Shown piece by piece: positions 58,431 through 64,000 of a DNA stretch of 64,000 nt. The notes below the pieces were generated by a model. It was not told the DNA's origin. It made no database searches and worked only from the letters and a program-made list of their open reading frames with translations. The stretch covers positions 1 through 64,000 of the forward strand of contig NZ_JAAALB010000027.1 of assembly GCF_009905545.1 (NCBI RefSeq), in the 5' to 3' direction. Both the position numbers and the translations under genes were made by a program. The first letter of the stretch is position 1. Every line of letters begins with the position of its first letter. The DNA comes from Cellulophaga sp. BC115SP. GTDB taxonomy: Bacteria > Bacteroidota > Bacteroidia > Cytophagales > Spirosomataceae.

Positions 58431-59194
58431 TACTTACTCAAATTATATCCCAACGACAGACCTACTTTTGTGATGCTAGCTTTTATAAAATTACTCCATG
58501 ATGTTCTTCCTGAATCGTTTTGAGAAAAGTTTATACTGGTGAATAATCTGCCAAATCTGGTTCCTAAACCCACTTTGTATCCAATTATATCATCATAGTG
58601 AACAAATGTGTTCATAGGAGTACTGTCACTTATTACTTTTTCATAAGTTGGACCAGCTTGTATAAATAAAGCAACCGTTTCTGCCTCATTTTGGTAAAAT
58701 ACATATTGAGGTAAAAGAGCAAAACTTAGGGCTGTTACGTTTCTTGCAGGTAAAAATCCAGCATTCATTTGTGCAAGTTCTTGGTAGCTCGCAAAAGCTG
58801 CATCAACCTCTATCCCTAGCTTTCGATTAAATCCTTTTGGTTCCCATATCAAACCAGCACCCAAAGACATGTTCGACAACGCTGATTTGTGAAACAACCT
58901 CTCATTATCCGCAATTCTGTAAGTATTGTATCCATACGTATTATACTCTGCTTTCACAACCATTTGTATTCGCTTTCTTTCAGCAGAAATGTTATAGTTT
59001 GAATGATTACCTGTCAGTCTATCTGTTTCAGAATAATCAGCGTTATCAAGAATGTATGCTGTATGACTTTTGAGTTCAGTTGCCGAAGTTTGGATTGGTT
59101 GAGCATCGTTATCAATGGTATCTTGGGCAATCAAAGGTGCAGTACTGATAAAGAGTAAACAGGAGACGAACATAAAATTTTTCTTCACGAGCAA
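58430..59194 (-). CDS. Putative outer-membrane beta-barrel protein
   Basis: The 254-aa protein has a signal peptide (KNFMFVSCLLFISTAPLIAQ) and many alternating-hydrophobic strands ending in GLSLGYNLSK, as in outer-membrane barrels of Bacteroidota. No named family was identified. It is convergent with the DUF1080 gene, whose terminator ends at its stop. Confidence 0.7.
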   Translation of the reverse strand: MLVKKNFMFVSCLLFISTAPLIAQDTIDNDAQPIQTSATELKSHTAYILDNADYSETDRLTGNHSNYNISAERKRIQMVVKAEYNTYGYNTYRIADNERLFHKSALSNMSLGAGLIWEPKGFNRKLGIEVDAAFASYQELAQMNAGFLPARNVTALSFALLPQYVFYQNEAETVALFIQAGPTYEKVISDSTPMNTFVHYDDIIGYKVGLGTRFGRLFTSINFSQNDSGRTSWSNFIKASITKVGLSLGYNLSK

Positions 59195-59395
59195 TTAAAA
59201 TTTAGGTTGAAACTAAAAAACAATAGCCAGATTCATAAAATATAAATCTAGCTATTCTATGCAACGACAGGATAAGTGCTTTATTTTAGTGTTTATATGT
59301 TAAAAAATGTTATAATAGCTACGAGCTATGAAGATATACAAATAGCTGACCATATTAACCAATAACAATTTATCAGGTTCTGAAGAAGATTCTCG

Positions 59396-59929
59396 CTACA
59401 AAACCTCCATCCTTTTCACATTACTATCAATCAGTGCAATGATGAGCTTTTTGCCCTTTTCTGGAACATAAAACAGATAGGTAGAATTTTGCCCTATAAT
59501 GGTCACTTTCTGGGTTTGTCCGTCATCAAAAGTAATTTGGTAATTAGGCTTAGTTTTACCTTCGGCAATAAGACTCTTTTGCTTGGTGCCTCTTCCCAGT
59601 TCGATCCCAATAAAAAAACCAAAAAAGATAAGTCCAGTACAGAGGATAAGTAAATTCATCGCTTGCTCTTTGTCATGTTTTGCGTTAAACTTTTCGCTCA
59701 ATTTATTCACTAGCACCAGTAGTAAAACCATTCCTAAAATGGTAACAGGAATCAGCCAATGGCTCATGAGTAAGGTTAATGGAGCGGTTAGAATATCTGA
59801 CAAAGAGGCAAAATAAAGGATATTGATACCCAACATTTTGTAAAAAATAGACTCGCTAACGACGCCTAATATCAACAAATAAAGATACCCAATAGATAGG
59901 TATTCCTGAAATCCTAAATTTTTGAACAT
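59396..59929 (-). CDS. Hypothetical membrane protein
   Basis: The 177-aa protein has about four hydrophobic segments in the first 110 residues, then a soluble C-terminal part (PNYQITFDDGQTQKVTIIGQ) with beta-strand character. The family is not recognised. Its start is 2 bases after the stop of the next small membrane gene, so they form an operon. Confidence 0.65.
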   Translation of the reverse strand: MFKNLGFQEYLSIGYLYLLILGVVSESIFYKMLGINILYFASLSDILTAPLTLLMSHWLIPVTILGMVLLLVLVNKLSEKFNAKHDKEQAMNLLILCTGLIFFGFFIGIELGRGTKQKSLIAEGKTKPNYQITFDDGQTQKVTIIGQNSTYLFYVPEKGKKLIIALIDSNVKRMEVL

Positions 59930-59931
59930 TA

Positions 59932-60174
59932 CTAAATACGGTTTTTAATTTCTTCTTGAACTTTTTTAAGGTTTTGATATATAAAAATCAAAGATGGTAA
60001 GACGCCTGAAGATATGGCAATGAAAGCAAATTGTTTTTTTACGATGGCCAAATAAATAGTCAATACTGCTAAAATAATTTGAAGGATAAGGGTAGTATAA
60101 AATGTTGTCTTAAATGTTTTTTCTTTAGCTTGCAATGCTTCAATGGATAAGTCTGAATAGGTTTCTTTTTTCAT
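59932..60174 (-). CDS. Small two-TM membrane protein
   Basis: The 80-aa protein has a charged N-terminus (LSIEALQAKEKTFK), two transmembrane segments (about 26-44 and 50-66) and a charged C-terminal helix (YQNLKKVQEEIKNRI). The same layout, with similar residues, is seen in the 85-aa protein at 62864-63121. It resembles small Bacteroidota proteins often labelled redox-active disulfide protein 2, although no Cys is present here. It is first in a two-gene operon. Confidence 0.65.
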   Translation of the reverse strand: MKKETYSDLSIEALQAKEKTFKTTFYTTLILQIILAVLTIYLAIVKKQFAFIAISSGVLPSLIFIYQNLKKVQEEIKNRI

Positions 60175-60406
60175 GGTGATATGTGATTTAGTTTAGTCGT
60201 GATATAATGAACTTCAAGTTATAAAAAATATAGTTGTTCGTACATTGAAAAAGTGATTATCAGCAAAACCATATACTAATTTCTCTTCTTTCCGAACTTT
60301 AGGGTATTTAATCCTTTTGTCAATCGATAAACTTCTTATCTTTACTAATACCGAATTTGACTTATTCTTCGGCGATTATGTTCACTTTTCTTCATCATAA
60401 CTTATC

Positions 60407-62635
60407 ATGAAAAAACTGATTACACTCCTAGGATTTTTGTGCCTAGGACAACTTACCTCGTCGGCTCAAAACCTCCTCGGATTCTCGGAAAAAGGTACTG
60501 CTTCCGAAAAAGAATTAGAAGCCAAATTTGATGCTCAACTCAACGCCCAAAACCTGCGTACTTGGATGAAGTTTATGAGCTCAAAACCTCATTACGTAGG
60601 CTCGCCACACAACCGTGCGAATGCTGTGTATATGCGCGATTTGTTTAAATCGTGGGGATTTGAGGCTCGAATTGATACCTTGTACACGCTTTTCCCAACG
60701 CCCAAAGTTCGTGAAGTTAGTTTGGTAAGTCCTACGATTTTCAAAGCCAGTTTGGTCGAACCTATGCTTAAAGAAGATGGTACTTCCAACCAGCTCAAAG
60801 ATCATTTGCCGACTTACAATTGCTTTTCAGCAGACGGTGATGTAACCGCTGAATTAGTTTATGTCAACTTTGGTCGTCCTGATGACTATGAAGTACTCGA
60901 AAAAATAGGGGTTAGTGTGAAGGGAAAAATCGTGATTGTGCGATATGGCGGTTCTTGGCGTGGCTTAAAACCTAAATTAGCTGCCGAAAAAGGCGCTGTG
61001 GGATGTATCATTTACTCCGACCCCAAAGACGATGGTTATGGTCAGGGCGATGTATATCCAAAAGGTCCCTTCAGACCAGAAGCTGGCGCTCAACGTGGCT
61101 CGGTGTTAGACCTGCCAGTTGCGCCAGGTGACCCGCTAACGCCAGGTTATGGAGATACCAAAGATGCCAAAAGATTGGAAGTAAAAGATGCGACAACCAT
61201 CATGACAATTCCCGTATTGCCTATTTCTTATGGCGATGCCTTGCCCCTACTCAAAGCATTAGATGGAAGAATAGCGCCAGAATCGTGGAGAGGAGGCTTA
61301 CCTATTGCCTATCATGTGGGTCCGGGAGCTGCCAAAGTGCATTTAAAGCTCCAATTTGATTTTAAAGTAGAACCTTTGTTCAATGTTATTGCTGTAATGA
61401 AAGGTTCAGAATTTCCTGATCAATGGATTCTCAGAGGTAATCACCATGATGCTTGGGTATTTGGCGCAGCCGATCCTTTGAGTGGTATGGTTGCCGTAAT
61501 GGAAGAAGCTCGTGCCATTGGAGAATTGGCAAAAACAGGCTGGAAGCCAAAAAGAACCTTGGTATTTTGTGCTTGGGACGGTGAAGAGCCAGGTTTGTTA
61601 GGCTCAACCGAATGGGCTGAGGCCAACCGCGCAGAATTGCAGAAAAAAGCGGTAGCATATCTTAACTCAGATGGTAATGGACGTGGTTTTCTGTCTGCTG
61701 GCGGTTCGCACACATTAGAAAAATTCTTTAACCAAGTAAGCCGAGATGTTATCGACCCACAAAAAAACATCAGTGTTTATGACCGTTTACGTTCGTATAT
61801 TTTGGTCAATGGCTCTGGCGAAAGCAAAAAAGAAGCTTTAAGTCGCGGAGATATTCGTATTGGTGCCTTGGGTTCTGGTTCTGATTTTACCCCATTTTTA
61901 CAACATTTGGGTGTATCTGCTATGAATGTGGGGTATGGTGGCGAAGATGAAGGAGGCGAATACCATTCTATTTATGATTCTTTTGACCATTACACTCGTT
62001 TCAAAGACCCAGACTTTGCTTATGGTGTAACGTTGGCCAAAACCATGGGAAGAACTGTTTTGCGACTAGCAAATGCCGATGTATTGCCCTTCGAGTTCCA
62101 AAACTTTTCAAATACGCTTCAAAACTATGGCACAGAGGTAAAAGCTTTACTAGAAAATATTCGTAGCAAAACTGAAGAAAATAATCGTCTGGTAAAAGAA
62201 GGACATTTTGCGGCAGCCGCTGACCCGAACGAACCGATTGTTGTGAAAACTTATGAGGAGGTTCCTTATATCAATTTTGCGCCGCTCGAAAATAGTTTGA
62301 ATCGTCTCAACAAAAGTGCTAATGCTTACGCTTCTGTGGTAAAAAACAGCAATAAATTAGCGCCAGCGAAGCTTGAGGCATTGAACCAACTTCTCTATAC
62401 GATTGAAAGAACCTTGACCCTGCCAGAAGGTTTACCGAATCGTCCGTGGTACAAACACCAAATTTATGCTCCTGGATTTTTTACGGGATATGGTGTAAAA
62501 ACAATTCCTTCTGTACGTGAGTCTATCGAGCAAAGAAAATGGAAAGATGCAGAAAAAGGTATTGAGATTGTGTCATCAGTGCTTAATAAATACTGTGATC
62601 AAATAGACAAAGCAGTTGCTTTGCTAGGAGAATAA
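60407..62635 (+). CDS. Secreted M28 peptidase, glutamate carboxypeptidase II-like
   Basis: The 742-aa protein has a signal peptide (LITLLGFLCLGQLTSSAQ) and the three-part GCPII/transferrin-receptor layout: PA domain (about 125-330), M28 zinc peptidase (about 330-560) and a C-terminal dimerisation domain. Zinc ligands and base are present: HHDAWVFGAADP (His and bridging Asp), WDGEEPGLLGS (base and ligand Glu), LNSDGNG (Asp) and EYHSIYD (His). It should release C-terminal acidic residues or act as an aminopeptidase. It is a single gene. Confidence 0.93.
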   Translation: MKKLITLLGFLCLGQLTSSAQNLLGFSEKGTASEKELEAKFDAQLNAQNLRTWMKFMSSKPHYVGSPHNRANAVYMRDLFKSWGFEARIDTLYTLFPTPKVREVSLVSPTIFKASLVEPMLKEDGTSNQLKDHLPTYNCFSADGDVTAELVYVNFGRPDDYEVLEKIGVSVKGKIVIVRYGGSWRGLKPKLAAEKGAVGCIIYSDPKDDGYGQGDVYPKGPFRPEAGAQRGSVLDLPVAPGDPLTPGYGDTKDAKRLEVKDATTIMTIPVLPISYGDALPLLKALDGRIAPESWRGGLPIAYHVGPGAAKVHLKLQFDFKVEPLFNVIAVMKGSEFPDQWILRGNHHDAWVFGAADPLSGMVAVMEEARAIGELAKTGWKPKRTLVFCAWDGEEPGLLGSTEWAEANRAELQKKAVAYLNSDGNGRGFLSAGGSHTLEKFFNQVSRDVIDPQKNISVYDRLRSYILVNGSGESKKEALSRGDIRIGALGSGSDFTPFLQHLGVSAMNVGYGGEDEGGEYHSIYDSFDHYTRFKDPDFAYGVTLAKTMGRTVLRLANADVLPFEFQNFSNTLQNYGTEVKALLENIRSKTEENNRLVKEGHFAAAADPNEPIVVKTYEEVPYINFAPLENSLNRLNKSANAYASVVKNSNKLAPAKLEALNQLLYTIERTLTLPEGLPNRPWYKHQIYAPGFFTGYGVKTIPSVRESIEQRKWKDAEKGIEIVSSVLNKYCDQIDKAVALLGE

Positions 62636-62836
62636 AGGTAAAATTTAGTCATCACGAAGGCTCCATTTTTCCAAAATACATGAATCTTTCTTGATTGAGT
62701 GAATTGGGATTGAGTGATTTAGTGATTAATATGAATTTGACCAGTAGAGACGCAATGCTTTGCGTCTAGAGAGGTGTCATTTTGAAATTTAGTATCAAAA
62801 AAGGCGGTTGAAATTAATTTTTCAACCGCCTTTTTT
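62636..62836 (+). repeat. 3'-end composite element, copy 5
   Basis: In the sense of the M28 gene: GAGTGAATTGGGATTGAGTG tail, GTAGAGACGCAATGCTTTGC REP palindrome (from 62744), then a hairpin with perfect 17-bp arms AAAAAAGGCGGTTGAAA (62797-62813) and its complement (62820-62836). The stem bases differ from copies 1 to 4 but keep pairing. Confidence 0.75.
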
Positions 62837-62863
62837 TGGGAAAAATAACGAAGTATTATACAA

Positions 62864-63121
62864 TTACTTTCTTCTTGAATAAATCTCCTCCTCTACCATT
62901 TTCAATTGCAGTCTATGTTTGTTGCGATATAGCTGTATCCCTACGTTCAACAAAATTAAGGGAGCAATCCAACCCGGTTTGTTGACAGAAGAGATAAGAT
63001 ATACTGATGTAAGTACCAATGTAATTTGGAATACAAAAAAAGTGTTAACATAAAACTTTAGAGATTGTTTTTTGCTCAAAAGTTTAGATAAGGTCCAGTT
63101 AGCAAAGACGGTATCTTTCAT
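62864..63121 (-). CDS. Small two-TM membrane protein (paralogue-like)
   Basis: The 85-aa protein has the same plan as the product of 59932-60174: LSKLLSKKQSLKFYVNTFF before the first transmembrane segment, a second segment around residues 50-64 and a charged C-terminus (LKMVEEEIYSRRK). The function is unknown. It is a single gene, convergent with the M28 gene. Confidence 0.6.
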   Translation of the reverse strand: MKDTVFANWTLSKLLSKKQSLKFYVNTFFVFQITLVLTSVYLISSVNKPGWIAPLILLNVGIQLYRNKHRLQLKMVEEEIYSRRK

Positions 63122-63357
63122 AAAATATATGTATAAGTTGTTGAGGATTAAGTTTTACTACTTTACTAGAACAAAAAAGAGACACTTTTATTGCAACAAA
63201 ATGTGATTTGTAGACCTATTTAAGATTAATTTTTTTCAGAAAAATAGGTTCTTGATTCTCTAGTATCTTATATGTGGGTAAAATTTTGTGTGAGGCCTTT
63301 TTTAATAGTTCTCTCTTTAAAGTTTTATGTTAGAACATGTTACTTTTCTTTAACCAG

Positions 63358-63399
63358 AAAAAATAATTCACATACCGATTGGTATGTGAATTATTTTTT
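63358..63399. promoter_or_regulatory. Palindromic operator upstream of tetR
   Basis: A perfect palindrome with 19-bp arms around GATT, core ACATACCGATTGGTATGT. The central ATACC-GATT-GGTAT form is typical of TetR-family operators. It covers the -33 element of the tetR promoter, as expected for autorepression. Confidence 0.8.
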
Positions 63400-63411
63400 T
63401 TCCTATATTTA
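63379..63411 (+). promoter_or_regulatory. Promoter of tetR
   Basis: TTG (63379-63381) lies inside the operator; after 22 bases comes TATATTTA (63404-63411), a 7-of-8 match to the -7 element. The ATG is at 63418, so the leader is very short. Confidence 0.45.
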
Positions 63412-63417
63412 CAATCC

Positions 63418-64000
63418 ATGGAAACGACGCAAGAATACATACTCGAAAAAGTAGCTCCTCTTTTTAACAAAAAAGGCTACAATGGCACGTCGCTTTCTGA
63501 GATTACCAAGGCTACCAATCTCACCAAAGGAGCGGTATATTTTTACTTCAGAAACAAAGAAGATTTAGCATTTCAAGCTTTTCATTTGAATGTAAAAAAA
63601 TTGGTAAAACCTCTAAATAATGTAGTCATTGAACGTAAAGGCGCAATCAATAAGCTTTATGGCATGACCTATTATTTCAAAGAATACTATTATGAATTAG
63701 CTTCTGAAAGAGGGGGTTGTCCGCTTCTTAATTTGGGAGTTGATGCTCGTTTCAACAATCCAATTTTGTTTGAGGAGGCTCGTAAAATTTGTGATAGGCT
63801 TATCCAAAATACTGCCACTATTATCACCCATGGCATTAAGCACAAAGAAATCAAAGAAGCTACTGACGCACATACCTTAGCTACCAATATTTACTCTATG
63901 ATTGAAGGAGGAATATTCATGTCTTTGATTACCCAAAATAAAAATTACATTGTAAATATCGCTAATCATATTGAGTCGGCTATTATTGAACAAATCCGCC
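63418..64000 (+). CDS. TetR-family transcriptional regulator (3' end outside window)
   Basis: The first 194 codons are present and the window ends before the stop. The N-terminal helix-turn-helix is clear: ILEKVAPLFNKKGYNGTSLS then EITKATNLTKGAVYFYFRNKEDL. The C-terminal ligand domain has GGCPLLNLGVDA, seen in one common TetR group. The palindrome just upstream suggests autorepression. The regulated partner gene is not in the window. Confidence 0.92.
   Translation, partial: METTQEYILEKVAPLFNKKGYNGTSLSEITKATNLTKGAVYFYFRNKEDLAFQAFHLNVKKLVKPLNNVVIERKGAINKLYGMTYYFKEYYYELASERGGCPLLNLGVDARFNNPILFEEARKICDRLIQNTATIITHGIKHKEIKEATDAHTLATNIYSMIEGGIFMSLITQNKNYIVNIANHIESAIIEQIR

Overview
The window is a low-GC chromosomal segment of a Bacteroidota bacterium, most likely a Cytophagales member; the genus is not certain. 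The evidence is the recurring Bacteroidota promoter form (TTG, 19 to 22 bases, TAnnTTTG), the scarcity of Shine-Dalgarno sequences, a pyruvate dehydrogenase E2 with two lipoyl domains, and typical families of the phylum (DUF1080, DUF819, a RecB/AddA-like helicase-nuclease, RloAB). I saw no rRNA, tRNA, transposase, integrase or prophage genes.

Positions 1 to 20424 are a type I-B CRISPR-Cas locus. A very large array (145 complete repeats plus one cut by the left edge) occupies 1-9641. Next to it, on the minus strand, lies the operon small Cys-rich ORF - cas8b - cas7 - cas5 - cas3 - cas4 - cas1 - cas2, transcribed toward the array from a good promoter at 18391-18422. A DUF3800 gene (plus strand) and a separate cas6 (minus strand) complete the locus. 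The most unusual object in the window lies between the cas8b operon and DUF3800/cas6. It is a degenerate CRISPR repeat (18556-18577) that keeps 18 of 30 repeat positions in two blocks, sits inside a possible 47-codon hydrophobic ORF, and faces a second handle-like sequence. Its position and form resemble the CRISPR-like antitoxin RNA genes (CreA of CreTA) of other type I-B loci.

Positions 20600 to 33840 are accessory and regulatory: an MFS transporter and metallo-hydrolase pair with a divergent LysR regulator, an AraC regulator with an aldo/keto reductase, an AraC regulator with a secreted esterase, a 3-methyladenine glycosylase, an RloA/RloB (AbiL-like) defence pair beside an unrecognised HExxH protein, and a carboxymuconolactone-decarboxylase/Crp pair.

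From 34000 to the end the content is mainly housekeeping and envelope genes: a rhamnogalacturonan-acetylesterase-like protein, PAP2 phosphatase, esterase, glucose-6-phosphate isomerase, an orphan MbtH-like protein, DUF819 transporter, flotillin, RecB-like helicase-nuclease, GT87, PDH E2, HslV, DinB, 1-Cys peroxiredoxin, GH25 lysozyme, HisRS, DUF1080, an M28 glutamate-carboxypeptidase-like peptidase, several small membrane proteins and a TetR regulator cut by the window end. Two families of dispersed non-coding elements run through the non-CRISPR part. One is a composite element (tail, GTAGAGACGCAA palindrome, U-tract hairpin) found five times, always just 3' of a gene and in that gene's sense. 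The other is a roughly 150-bp palindromic element with TACGAAGG ends.
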